A stretch of DNA of 20,891 bases from Trachelipus rathkii (GCA_015478945.1 JABUQX010124119.1:7501-28391), one strand, 5' to 3'; numbered from the stretch's first letter, positions 9,793-19,760 are shown. Numbers and translations: made by a program. Notes: generated from the letters alone by a model not told the origin.

Positions 9793-9984
9793 AGAATTTC
9801 ATTTGTTTCAGTTGGTTTCGATGAATTGTACAGTGAAGGATTTAAAAAAATTTGTTTCGTACCATCGAGGCTATTATCATTTATCACTATTCACACACCA
9901 TGTTACATACGAGATCTCTCACTAATAGGTGCACAGAATTACACCCTCCAAGTGAAGGTAAGTTGGCTCCGTATTCTCGAATAA
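9793..9984 (+). pseudogene. LINE reverse transcriptase remnant, motif A block
   Basis: The plus-strand frame is open for 63 codons without an ATG and stops at TAA (9982-9984). It carries FKKICFVPSRLLSFI, which aligns with the F-x-K-A-F-D-x-V-P-H-x-R-L-L block around the first catalytic Asp of CR1/jockey-like LINE RTs. It is followed at the right distance by YIRDLSLIG and TLQVK, matching W-I-x-x-F-L-x-x-R and the Q-x-V-x-V strand. The catalytic Asp is replaced (Ile-Cys-Phe where A-F-D is expected). The block begins after a good acceptor-like site and contains a GTAAGT donor-like site at 9958-9963, so it mimics an exon. The collinear RT tail at 10644 favours a LINE. Confidence 0.5.
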
Positions 9985-10643
9985 AAAGACATGCCCATGT
10001 TCGGTGTATCTCCACTTTGCTGCACGACGTATAGAACTTTTCTCTTCTAATATATATGACATATTCTCATAAAAGATAAATAATAAATTTTGTACATACT
10101 ATAGGTAAGAAAGTCAAATAAACATTCAAAATATATTCCAAAAAGTACTATATCTAGCTTGGATGGGCTTTCCATCATTTTATTTGCTTTTCCTCGCAAC
10201 TAGTAATCCTTGGACTGTAAATATTAAATAAGTATCATAATATACTTACCCTTTAAAAACCTAACTTCTATAAATCTCCACTTGTTTCGGTTGTAATGGA
10301 ATAGATCCGTAATAATATTACAAGGTTATAAAAAGAACTCTTTGTACAACATATAATCCACCATATGTTGGTCTTTTTATGAATCTCTGATCACCAATAG
10401 GGTGTTACCTCCTCTCTCAAATCTTAAATTAACTCCTCAAAACGAAGGAATATTTTTTTAAAAAGTGAATTCGTCCTTTGCACAATTGATCTACCGAGTT
10501 GTTGGATATTTTTTCAGATTATTCTATTTTAATTAGATAATAACTACAATGTATTGTCGAATTACATAGTAATTCAAATTGAATCTTTCGTTTATTATTA
10601 ACTTGAAATTTTATTTTTCTGACAACATCCTTAAAAGTAAAAC
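9985..10643 (+). pseudogene. Decayed middle of the same LINE
   Basis: This stretch joins the two recognisable RT blocks and has the length expected for the intervening RT region. Just after the first block, a frame reading FGV and later FLF and YI could be the remains of the G-V-P-Q-G-S...LLF-IYI segment. No YADD motif or Lys-Cys thumb motif could be identified. It is AT-rich and riddled with stops. Confidence 0.4.
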
Positions 10644-10968
10644 TTGGTAGCTACGTCTTCTACAATCTCTGAAACTACTATCTTCCAACTAGGAATGTTT
10701 TCTCTAAAAAGGCGATTTCTTGTAAGAGATATGATACAAGTATACAAAATATTTATAATTGTCGATAATTCTGACATCAATAAATTCTTTAAAGCAGACC
10801 AAGGAAGGGAGACCAGGAGAAATGATAAGAAAATTAAGAAGTCATGTCATCTTGATGTAAGAAAAAGACTAGTTCAATAATAGGGTTATCAATTTTTGGA
10901 ATGGGTTGCAGTAGAAAGTTGTTGATTGTGACCCAGTTGCAATATTTTAGATAGGATTGGATAGGTAT
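10644..10968 (+). pseudogene. LINE reverse transcriptase C-terminal remnant
   Basis: A 78-codon plus-strand frame (10644-10880) reads MFSLKRRFLVRDMIQVYKI, then NKFFKADQGRETRR and HLDVRKR. This matches the conserved tail of CR1/jockey-like LINE ORF2 proteins: L-x-S-L-x-x-R-R-x-R-G-D-M-I-x-V-Y-K-I, F-F, T-R-G, and L-x-x-R-K. A shift of frame at about 10873 continues the match with FNNRVINFWNGL and, after a stop, KVVD and GLDRY (compare F-x-x-R-V-V-x-x-W-N-x-L-P-x-x-V-V and F-K-x-x-L-D). The element is inactive. It lies about 0.85 kb downstream of the motif A block on the same strand, as in an intact RT. Confidence 0.75.
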
Positions 10969-11262
10969 ATTGATGGTTTGGGTATCATATAGTGTATCAT
11001 GACTAAGCCTATTTGTCGGGTTTGCAGTTAGTTATTAAAGTTAAACTACATTGTACAAAATAGTTGGAGAGAGTATATTAGACATGTCTGGAAAGGTTGT
11101 CTTGAGATTATATTTTTAATTAAATTTTTCATCTAAATATTTGGTGCTATATAGAACTAGATAAGTATTAGTGAAAAAATTAAGAGTTTACTAAGTATAA
11201 CATATTTGTAACGTATTTTCAGGAAGTGTATTGAAGATAATATAAATCACATTTTTATTTGA
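10969..11262. other. Spacer after the LINE, nothing recognised
   Basis: Moderately AT-rich sequence that may include the LINE 3' untranslated region. No poly-A tail, short tandem tail or target-site duplication was recognised. Confidence 0.55.
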
Positions 11263-11292
11263 AACGCCGACTCATTTTTATTTATTGTACTA

Positions 11293-11403
11293 ATGGTGCA
11301 TATCAAGATTCAAAAAAGTTCGGTCTACCTCTTTTACGCCTTGCAGAGTGAGCATCGCGGGATAATAGTTCGTTATGTTTATCGAGAATTATACTCGAAA
11401 TGA
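11293..11403 (+). CDS. Small unidentified ORF, 36 codons
   Basis: An ATG at 11293 opens 36 codons to a TGA at 11401-11403; the frame is open back to 11263. The translation has mixed composition (SVYLFYALQSEHRG in the middle) and a hydrophobic lead-in. A second plus frame is open across the same patch with one stop. The patch is GC-richer than its flanks. No family is recognised. Confidence 0.18.
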   Translation: MVHIKIQKSSVYLFYALQSEHRGIIVRYVYRELYSK

Positions 11404-11444
11404 GACTTGAATCAATGGATCATGATCCTTCGCGCTCTCGATAA
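11379..11444. repeat. Nested inverted repeats
   Basis: Perfect 9-base arms TTATCGAGA (11379-11387) and TCTCGATAA (11436-11444) flank 48 bases. Within that spacer is a perfect 12-base palindrome, GGATCATGATCC (11417-11428). The nesting is unusual for this window. It might be a transposon end or binding site, but no function is shown. Confidence 0.55.
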
Positions 11445-11449
11445 TCTTA

Positions 11450-12610
11450 TTAATTCACTTTTTTTTAATGAAATATATATATATAAGTTATTTTACCTTA
11501 ATTTGTGAGGTGAGTTTAGCACAAAAATGATGTCACTATATAAGATATATTTAGATTCATAAGACATACGAAAATAGTGATGTATTTTATCTAATTGCAT
11601 GGTAAGAACTATATATTTCCTATATATATAATAGGGTATGAGTTTATGACGCTGAGGACATATAAGTTTATTGAGCAATATGTTATGCTTATGTATTTTA
11701 GGGTTGAGGGAATATTATACTATACCTATACTATATACTAATATTTTTGATAATTTAGGGTAACAAGTTTTGTATAAGTGAGCCATTAACGGTCTTATAG
11801 TCATTTTATAATTATTACTATATTAATTATATATATAAATTAGTTTTACTTTTATTTTTCATCTATTTAAATAAATATATCACCCTTAGAATTATCATAT
11901 AGTTATTCTCACTCATTATAACTAATATATATATATATATCATACTAGTAAAATATAGCTTATAATTCCTTATACTTTGTTGATTATAAATTTTTATGAG
12001 CATTTTCCTACTTTGAGGCATACCTATTATATATATCTAGTAGCCGCGTTACTCCTGCCTCGTAGTCTACTAAATTTCGTGTGCATTGCTTGAGTACATC
12101 ATAGTTGACATTTTTAGAACTACTATGCTATTTAGCACATTCATATGTTTCGATAATATTCTACTTATTTTTTTGTTAAGTTGTCAAATAATGAAATTAT
12201 ATACCATAATAAATATATTATATAATAAGTAATATTATAAGGTAGCAAATTTCGAAAGGAAATAATAAAAATACAAGTATTAGCTGCTACTATATATATA
12301 TAATTATAATTAAACGCTCTTATTAATAACACATTAAATAAATAGGATCAAAACACTCACGTGCCTCACAAAGCATAATGGCGGTATATCTTAATTTGGT
12401 GTACATTTAGAGTATAATATATACTAAAATTATTTCTTTGATGGGCGCATATGTTTATATAAAATATGTACCAGCAACATGTTATCTCAATTCCTATAAC
12501 TTTAATAAATAATATTTTTTTAAGCACAAAAAAATATATATTAATAAAAGAAATAAAATTATAAAAATATATTAATAAAATTACTTAATTAGTAATTATA
12601 AAGATAAATA
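11450..12610. other. AT-rich non-coding DNA
   Basis: No gene is recognised. A minus-strand frame at 11493-11678 is rich in Tyr, Ile and Lys, as expected of AT-rich chance frames. TA runs occur near 11928-11940 and 12290-12305. A 24-codon minus-strand frame beginning near 12410 is too short to call. Confidence 0.65.
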
Positions 12611-12616
12611 AAAAAG

Positions 12617-12732
12617 TAGAAGAGAGAGAGAGAGAGTAAGATAGAGAGAGATGGAGAAGAGAGAGAGAGAACGAGATGAAAGAGAGAGAGAGAGAGAGAG
12701 AGTAAAGTAAAGAGAGAGAGAGTAAGAAGAGC
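12617..12732. repeat. (GA)n microsatellite
   Basis: Runs of AG dinucleotides, interrupted by a few T and C, fill this stretch on the plus strand. The longest pure run lies around 12680-12702. Confidence 0.9.
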
Positions 12733-12739
12733 CACAGAT

Positions 12740-13617
12740 GATATTAAGTAAATAGACCGGTTGTTGCTGTGATGTTTTCTGTGATCTTTGAGTTTTTTTA
12801 TGTCATAAATAACTTACAATGATAAGGTTTATATACTAAAAATACCATTATATAATATATTTAAAGGTACATAGTACGAACATTAATATAGCTGAGCTTT
12901 TAGAAATATAAGCGAAGATACACACTATATAACATATTTGTGATATCTAAATCCTTGTTATAAAATTACTTAATTATTGAAGTACTATTATATTTATTTT
13001 GAAATTTATAAATATATAATATAAAATTTTAATAGATTAATCATATAATATATGGTAAATGGTAATTAGATATTATATATATATATATAATATATATGTG
13101 TACAGTGTGAACAATTATAACAATTAAATTTAAGTGTCTAAATATTACAAATTTAATTATAAGCATTTATTTTTTATGACCCTACACTAATAATTTGAAG
13201 TAATACGTTTTAAATAATTATATATCTAAATACGTAATATATATATACCTATATATGATACTTAGTTTATTTTTTTTTTTTTATTAATTATTTTTTTTTT
13301 ATATAATCAATAATGTTATTATAATATATTTATTTATATAATAGATATATTTTTGCATCATCAAAAATACAAATGAAACTTAAAGGTAGCCTTACTTCAC
13401 CAATGCCTAGCATTAATTTATTATTAGTATGCATATAATATAATAAATATAAATAAATAATGAGTAAATATAATATTATTTCACCCATATAGGTGTGTAA
13501 AGTACTGTCACTATCCACACTTAACATATTTTATATATACTGCGTACTTTATAGTATGTTACTATAACTCATAATCTCACCAGTTAAGGGTATATGCATT
13601 ACCTAATTGAAATATAG
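12740..13617. other. AT-rich non-coding DNA
   Basis: No gene is recognised. There is a TA run near 13074-13100 and T-runs near 13269-13300. A minus-strand frame at 13330-13527 is hydrophobic and AT-driven; a short part (GIGEVRLPLSFICIFDDA) looks more protein-like, but nothing identifies it. Confidence 0.6.
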
Positions 13618-13851
13618 ATAAGGCCTGAAAAGATTATTCATAACAAAAAAGAAGAAAGATTCATAAGTATACTCTCACCTAATATTATATTGGGAGATAT
13701 TAAAATATTGACTATTAAAGTAAGCGTTGTGGAAACCTTTGAGTGGAGTTTAGTAGAAGATTATATTGATCCGTTGGCAAAAGCAGATAGTACCTACCTT
13801 ATACCTATTAGGACACAGTATATAACCATACATAATTACTATATCTTTTAA
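13618..13851 (+). CDS. Unidentified 77-codon open frame, no ATG
   Basis: The plus strand is open from 13618, just after a TAG that could also serve as a 3' splice site, to a TAA at 13849-13851. The second half is protein-like (VETFEWSLVEDYIDPLAKAD). A donor-like GTAAGC lies in frame near 13719. No start codon is present until a TTG, so it would have to be an exon or a transposon fragment. I could not match it to a known domain. At this base composition a few such frames are expected by chance, so support is weak. Confidence 0.25.
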   Translation: MRPEKIIHNKKEERFISILSPNIILGDIKILTIKVSVVETFEWSLVEDYIDPLAKADSTYLIPIRTQYITIHNYYIF

Positions 13852-14150
13852 ATATTTATCATAAATTTATCATAAATATATAATAGTATAATTTATATCA
13901 CAAAAATTCTTTTTTTAATCTTATTAATGAGCTGTATAAGGACATTTCAACCTTCTCTTCTTAGTATAATATAAATTTACTGGCTTAAAGTTACGGAAGG
14001 TATTGATCAGCTAACGATTCCTAACTTATATTTACTTTATATATATAATAGCATATATTAAGCCTAGAATAAACAATACTATAATAATATAGAGATATAT
14101 ATATATATATATATATAATTATAAAATATAAAATTAAACTAATCTTAATT
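13852..14150. other. AT-rich spacer with TA run
   Basis: AT-rich sequence with a TA microsatellite near 14094-14116. Nothing else is seen. Confidence 0.65.
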
Positions 14151-14155
14151 TTTGA

Positions 14156-14221
14156 GGTCTGGAACGCTGGAACACCAACTCTTGCGTCACGAGATTCTGC
14201 CAGATTTGCGACCCTCAGCCA
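14156..14221 (-). repeat. tRNA-like promoter boxes, possible SINE remnant
   Basis: On the minus strand, TGGCTGAGGGT (14211-14221) resembles an RNA polymerase III A box. CGTTCCAGACC (14156-14166) matches the B box consensus GGTTCGANTCC at 8 of 11 positions. The spacing of about 55 bases suits a tRNA or tRNA-derived SINE. A clean cloverleaf was not found, so a functional tRNA gene is unlikely. The island is GC-rich between AT-rich flanks. Alternatively, a plus-strand 68-codon frame (14152-14355) across it could be coding. Confidence 0.3.
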
Positions 14222-14390
14222 CCATCCTAAAAAATATCGTCTTAGCAAAACCCCTTGGGTCTATAATCACCGATGGATGCAGAAAACACACACTAAATTA
14301 TACTAATACCTCATCTGAGGTGTGGTCAAAACACGCACGCTCTTTTTTTAATTAAAACAAATATTTATCGCATAATGCACTAAGAGGAGA

Positions 14391-14677
14391 ATGACTGGTA
14401 CATTGAAACATCTGTATCTCATTCTCTTGGCCTTGATGTCTTGCTCACTTCTCTACCCAATTGGTATGCCACAGTATATATATCGTATATCGATATTAAT
14501 ATTTATAACCTTATTTTTTTCTCTCTTGGGTCCTATTTTGTATGAATGGGACTAGCCTTCGCTCAAGGGCAATGTCTAGTAACAGCTTGTGGCGAGCCTT
14601 TGACCATGACTAATCAACAAAATAATTTATGGCATATGCCTCATGGATACCCAATAGAAAAAAAAAAAAAAAATTAA
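14391..14677 (+). CDS. Candidate two-exon gene for a small secreted peptide
   Basis: An ATG at 14391 begins a typical signal peptide: a short polar start with Lys-His, then a leucine-rich core (LYLILLALMSCSLL). The first exon would end at 14463 before GTATGC. A 92-base intron (14464-14555) ends in a CTAG acceptor. The second exon continues in phase 1 with AFAQGQCLVTACG, which gives an Ala-x-Ala cleavage site followed by Gln. It ends after a run of 16 A (14658-14673) at a TAA (14675-14677). The mature part would be about 35 residues with two Cys, then a Trp-His-Met-Pro-His segment and a lysine tail. The family is not recognised. The acceptor has a weak pyrimidine tract, so the model is uncertain; a pseudogene or longer gene is possible. 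Confidence 0.38.
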
Positions 14678-15897
14678 TAGTAGATATACACTTAAGTCAT
14701 GCACTAATTGACTCAGGGCACACATAACATATGAGAAAGCATTTTTTTATCAAATCATTTTTAATAATGAATAAACTTAGTGTTTCTTAATCGTTACTCT
14801 ATGTGTTTCATACAAGGTTTTATTTAAAAAAACTTTATTGAACTCACGAGCCTCACTGAATTTAAAGTAATTATGTGTTTCGTATCCTGATTTTCATAAA
14901 CTTTCGTCACTAATAGATGAAGAATAAAGAAATAAATGTGAATGTATATTCAAAAACGGAAACTGTGTAGATATATCCAGACCACACAGGCATCGTAGCA
15001 GAAGTTTCGAGAAACATACGGCCAGATATCACCATCTCAGGCTACTTTTATGAGTATTTCGAGTTCTGAGTACTCTTCACTCTTTAAATATTATCGAAGT
15101 TGATATATATTTAATATATTACACTTTCAAAGGGAAATAAATTATAAATATCAAGCGAAGTTTTTTTTTATATAATCTTATATAAAATATGTGTAATGAA
15201 ATTTTTACAATTCTATGGTATACATTAAATAATAATACTTAAACAGAACAATATATAGTGACATTTACCATTGTAGACTCAGCCCTGTAAGAATAATTAA
15301 TTTTAAAATAAATAAAGTTTAAATACAATTTATATAGGAATAACTATAAGTTTATTTTTTTGACTGCAGTTTAGGATGCTTTGCGTAATGTAGTTTATAC
15401 GATGTAAGTTATGTGATGTTTTAAAAGTTTTGGAGTTTGAAAAGGAATGAACGTCTTAAAAGAATTGATTTTCAAAAGGTTGTTGAAAAACTGTCCTTTG
15501 GTCTTACTTTATTCTAATTTATAGTAAGTTTTTAGAGTGATCGATTTTACGAGTAGTAAAAATAGTTTAAACACGATACGGAAACGAAAGTTATTAGTAG
15601 TTATTAAACTTAATACTGTAATTATAGAGAAGAAAAAGAAAAAAAAAGAAACAACTAATCATATAAACACTCATATATAGTTAAAGAGTATTGGGCGTGT
15701 CCTAGATCCATAGTCTGAACTCACAAAATGATAACTATGGCATTAAGAGATCTTAGCTTTATGGAATGTCTTTAAGCGGAGATTCTCTTGAATTAGAATA
15801 TAGTACATCATATCAACAAGGTCATGTTTGTTATTATAACTAGCGATTAACTTAAATTTATACACGATATCCCTCTCTATAATAGTCTAGCATAGTG
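14678..15897. other. Mixed AT-rich DNA, no gene assigned
   Basis: Nothing can be assigned. A GC-richer patch at 14965-15065 is open in two plus frames (for example VAEVSRNIRPDITISGYF) and one minus frame, so its coding strand is undecidable. A plus frame at 15430-15510 reads SLKRNERLKRIDFQKVVEKL without a match to any known family. Confidence 0.55.
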
Positions 15898-16185
15898 CTA
15901 AGATGTACTAAAGCGGAAGAAAGCTCTGTTTGTACAAAATTTCTTACGCTGATTATAAATAAAGTCAGAGTTTCGCATTGTTTTGTATATGAGACCAATA
16001 TATCGCCCATCAGGTATGAGATTTATACCTTTGTTTATATTTAACATCCGAACATATGTATAAAAAAGATCCATATACTCATTCACAGATGTCAGATATT
16101 TCACATGCGTGACATTATAATTTTTGAGTAAAATTTTCTCGCAAGGGTGGTTCCCTTTTTTTGAGCAGCTTACTTTCTCTAAAGT
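15898..16185 (-). CDS. Unidentified 95-codon minus-strand open frame
   Basis: This is the longest non-repetitive open frame seen. It is open from 16185, behind an acceptor-like ACTTTAG, to a TAG at 15898-15900. There is no ATG in the first third; the first in-frame ATG is at Met-Asp-Leu-Phe-Tyr. The composition is protein-like: an early part with two Cys and a His (CSKKGNHPCEK), then tyrosine-rich and aliphatic segments (LIPDGRYIGLIYKTMRN) and a basic tail. No domain is recognised. Chance would give perhaps one such frame in a window of this size, so it stays a hypothesis. It could be an exon or transposon fragment. Confidence 0.3.
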   Translation of the reverse strand, partial: TLEKVSCSKKGNHPCEKILLKNYNVTHVKYLTSVNEYMDLFYTYVRMLNINKGINLIPDGRYIGLIYKTMRNSDFIYNQRKKFCTNRAFFRFSTS

Positions 16186-16189
16186 TTAT

Positions 16190-17175
16190 GGGTAACTTTT
16201 TGAAGTTATAAATTTAGGATATATACAAGTTGTTGTGCCAATTATTATGAATTTGTGTTAAATTCAGTTCGTCAAGACTTTTTATTAAAACACATTTATT
16301 TGATTTTTTTAATTCTTTGAGTGAATATAAGGGTTAGTATGGGTAGAGATGCTTTTCGATTAAATCGTCAATGACTTTTTTTTGAAATATTATTTAACTA
16401 ATGGCTGGGAACTTATTTATTTTATTATATGAACTGGAGTAGTAACCTCTTGTCCTTAAGTTTTTGATTATAAGAAGTGATCCTCTTCAATTAAGTCTTT
16501 GCAAAGGAGTGATGATGAGTCTTTTGAATTAAAAATACTATCAGCAGTAAAGCTTATCTCTCTGGGATAGTAGAATTCTTGTTCAGATTATCAGACATTA
16601 TTTAAAATGAAATTATTAGAATTTTAAAAGGCCTTGGGCTATTAAAGTTGTATGTTGGAATTAAATTTACAAATGTTTATAAATACATATTATAAAACAT
16701 TATAGGGAATATTTAAGCATTGAAAGATTACAATGATTTTAAATACTTCTCCTTAGTATCGTCACAAGTTAATTTTTTTTCCATCTTTAAATGTATTCAA
16801 CATTTACATCCTTGTAATAAACTCTAAATTAGAAAACTCTCTCTGATCAAATTATAGCCTTCTATTGTTTAAATAATTTGTATTTGATTTATCACTATTA
16901 TTATTAAATAATCTTAAAATCTTATAATCTATAATTAGTAATCTATAATCATTGATCATTTATGGATTGTGGGGAAATGGAATATCACACTCTTCACTAT
17001 CTCATATTTTTAATATTAAACAATCACCTTTAAAATCTTCAAATTAACTTAACAAATACTTACTTTATTCCACACGCTATATTTCTACGCTTTTTCTATC
17101 TACCTCGTATTTTGCTAAATATACATAAACTCAGCTGAAGATCTTTAACTAGACACTTTATTCACTACCGATTAC
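16190..17175. other. AT-rich non-coding DNA
   Basis: No gene is assigned. The first half is T-rich. From about 16890 to 17175 the strand is richer in C than G. Short frames near 16500-16560 are open but unmatched. Confidence 0.6.
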
Positions 17176-17179
17176 TTAC

Positions 17180-17231
17180 CTCACATGAATATATATATAC
17201 CGATTGCCTTAACCAAATTGTTTCACACCAA
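17180..17231 (-). CDS. Possible 52-base minus-strand exon
   Basis: On the minus strand, TTTGTTTTAG, a fair 3' splice site, is followed by 52 bases open in one frame (WCETIWLRQSVYIYSCE), ending in GAG before GTAAGT, a perfect donor. The phase is 2 at the start and 0 at the end. Its shortness means that chance is a real alternative, and no partner exon was found. Confidence 0.18.
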
Positions 17232-17285
17232 CTAAAACAAATGTGGCAAATTTTATAACTAAATTATCAATAATTATACGGAACA

Positions 17286-17304
17286 GGAACATGAAAGGTG
17301 TTCC
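17286..17304. repeat. Small hairpin GGAACA/TGTTCC
   Basis: Perfect 6-base arms with a 7-base loop lie in a short GC-richer island (17280-17335). A further GGAAC lies just upstream. Nothing more is known. Confidence 0.4.
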
Positions 17305-17340
17305 TATAGATTTTGGCCTTTGGATAGTTCCAGGTTAGTA

Positions 17341-17539
17341 ATGAGAATCATGTATATAGTAATATATGTATAAATATTATTAATTATATATACTATATAT
17401 ATAAATATAATATATATTATAATTAATATCTAATAATATATAAATTAATATAATATATATTAATATATATTATATTTTAATATATATATTAATATATTAT
17501 AATATATTATTAGTAATATATATATATATATTATATATA

Positions 17540-17575
<36 letters not shown>

Positions 17576-17830
17576 TTAATATATATATATAATATATATA
17601 TTATATATAATATATTATTATAATTATTATATTATATATTAATTAGTATATATTATACATCAATATATATATATTATCATTTTATATATATTATATTATA
17701 ATATATTATATAATTAACTATAATAATATTTATAAATATATTATATATATAATTGCAATTCTATTATATATGTATTACAATATTTTAATTATATATTATA
17801 TATATTCAAATATATTATGTTAATATTTAA
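17341..17830. repeat. A/T desert
   Basis: From 17401 to 17760 only 9 of 360 bases are G or C. From 17514 to 17645 there is no G or C at all. The sequence is irregular TA, TAAT and ATTAT units rather than a perfect repeat. Confidence 0.9.
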
Positions 17831-18490
17831 TTATGAAACTATTTTTATCAGTTATTAACGAAAATTCTATATTAGATGAATGCTCGCTCATCTTTTGAAA
17901 ATATCATCCAAAAAAGATTTCTGTAAAAGCTTCATAAATAAAATAATTTTCCTTTTACACAATTTGTTTTTAATTTATGTGATGATATTAAAATATATAA
18001 TATTATAATTAAGATTTTTTATTAATAATTTAATATATAAGCTGCATATTTGGTTTCTACTTCTCATTACCTCAATTTTAAGTTAAATATATATATTATA
18101 TATAAGTATAAATATATCGTAAAAATAATAAATTTAAAATTAATAGTTGAGCAACAATAGAGCTAAGCATAGTAAGTTTTCGTTTTTAATAAATTTTAAA
18201 ATGGTAGATGAAATGTATTCAGTAATATTATTATGAATATGGGATCATTAATATGTAGTTAATCAAGTTAGTTTATTTGCTATTAATTATTTAATAGCAT
18301 TGATAGTAATAGTATTAGTTTATTTACGCAAAAGGATTCTTTTAAGACATCTATTTGATGTAACTTTTCTATATATATAATATATATACCTATACTCTAT
18401 TCGAGATTATTACATTTGAGTGTGAATATAATGTTCAATGTAGGTTAAGATTCTAATTGAATAGTTAAGGACTGAAGTTAGGGATTCCTC
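17831..18490. other. AT-rich non-coding DNA
   Basis: Nothing is recognised. Short TA runs occur near 18090-18105 and 18370-18388. Confidence 0.65.
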
Positions 18491-19760
18491 TTGTTTGTGA
18501 GTCATATTTATGTTGGTTTAAGAGGCGTTTTATGTATAAAAATTCATGTTTCTCCAATGTTAAAAGATTGTTTACAAATTATAGGTCTAAAGGGATTTTT
18601 GGTAGAATATCATAAAGTTGTGAGGTGGAATCGAGTGTTATATAGTATGAGTATAGGTACCTATTACGTGGATATAGTAATCTTTTTGAGAAAGTAGTGA
18701 GAGTAATAATTAGAAGGTAGAGATGTGTATGGAACTGTAGTGTAAGTTTATTCCTTTTTATATTATTATTGAGTATAAATGAAAAGGGAAGATGAATGAA
18801 AAGTGATAATTATAATGTTTTTTAATAAGATGTCTTTATTTATTAGTTTTAGTGTGATAGAAAAAGTGTATTTTTTTGTCATTATATCACGTATAAGGCA
18901 TGAGTGTTTAATGATATGTAATTAATTGTATAGTTTACTGAAAGTGGATGGAGATGAATAATTTATTATTTTTGTAAATAGGAGTGTTAGAGAGCTCAAA
19001 ATTCTAAAATAAGACACGAAAGGTAAGAAGAAGATCTAAGGTAACCTAGATTTATTGATGTTGAGAGGTATGTAGAAGGTAAAACCCAATGTGTATAATT
19101 GGGGTATATTAAGCTAGGATGGTTTATATACTAGTAAATAGATAGATAAATTGTATAATTATCGTTGAGGAGTGTCCAAGATAATTGTATAAGATTGATC
19201 TGAGAAAAGGAAGAGTGGTTATATATATTGAATAGCTCATCAATTAGGTAGATTTTTGTATTGGGGTGTAATAATATGTATATAGTTGTATAGTGAGTTG
19301 AGATAATTTATTAAGGGATTATATAGTATTTATATATTAATATAGAGTTAGTATAAATGCGTATAGCTGAAAACTAATCCTTCCGACATAGGTTATAAGT
19401 ATAGGAAACTTTATAAATGTAAAGAGTAGTGTAGATAGAGAAACTAATTATAGTATGATTATAATTATATTAATATATATATATTAATTCTAATGTAAGT
19501 TTATACCATAATGAAAATGTTATGGTCATAGATAATAATTGAGGTAGGAGAGAGACGGATAGATAACGCTAAATGCTTATTCCTAATGATGTATATTGTA
19601 ATATTTTATAAGTAGATTCCATAATAATAATAATTTGAAAGTTAATAAATATTTTAATCAAGTGAAAAGAGAATGTATATTATATATAATCTTTATTATG
19701 AGAGGGATACTAGGGGTAGGTGTAAGTGAGTAAAATCCATTTTGCGAGGTTGGGTGAACT
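18490..19760. other. Region of strong G-over-C skew
   Basis: Over most of this stretch the plus strand is poor in C. In the counted segment 19021-19380 there are 81 G and 20 C. Beyond the 18491-18697 frame no gene is visible. The skew could mark an old inserted element or a strand-biased mutation process. Confidence 0.7.
18491..18697 (+). pseudogene. Unidentified ORF, faint retroelement resemblance
   Basis: The frame is open for 68 codons from a TTG near 18491 to a TAG. Near its end it reads NRVLYSMSIGTYYVDIVIF, which recalls the V-L...Y-V-D-D-I-V-I-F-x-K block of Ty3/gypsy or copia RT with one Asp missing. GLK lies upstream at roughly the place of the G-L-K/C-N-A-P motif. The downstream sequence does not continue the match. 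The likeness may be accidental. Confidence 0.2.

Noticed and set aside
9812..9957. Textbook internal exon (acceptor, open phase, GTAAGT donor)
   Set aside because: The residues match LINE RT motif A and the conserved RT tail follows at 10644-10968, so a dead retroelement explains it better.
9852..10034. 60-codon plus-strand frame in another phase
   Set aside because: Shadow of the LINE RT block, in a different frame from the one that matches RT.
10250..10320. Minus-strand frame ending in GTAAGT near 10250
   Set aside because: No acceptor or start codon lies within the open part.
11493..11678. 61-codon minus-strand frame
   Set aside because: The Tyr/Ile/Lys-rich translation is typical of AT-rich chance frames; no motif or splice support.
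12330..12413. Minus-strand ATG frame with a GTGAGT site
   Set aside because: Only about 24 codons, with an in-frame stop just upstream and no partner exon.
13330..13527. 65-codon minus-strand frame
   Set aside because: Mostly AT-driven Leu/Tyr/Ile runs; only a short protein-like part, with no family.
14021..14248. 75-codon minus-strand frame
   Set aside because: Its first third overlaps the tRNA-like island and the rest is a translated TA repeat.
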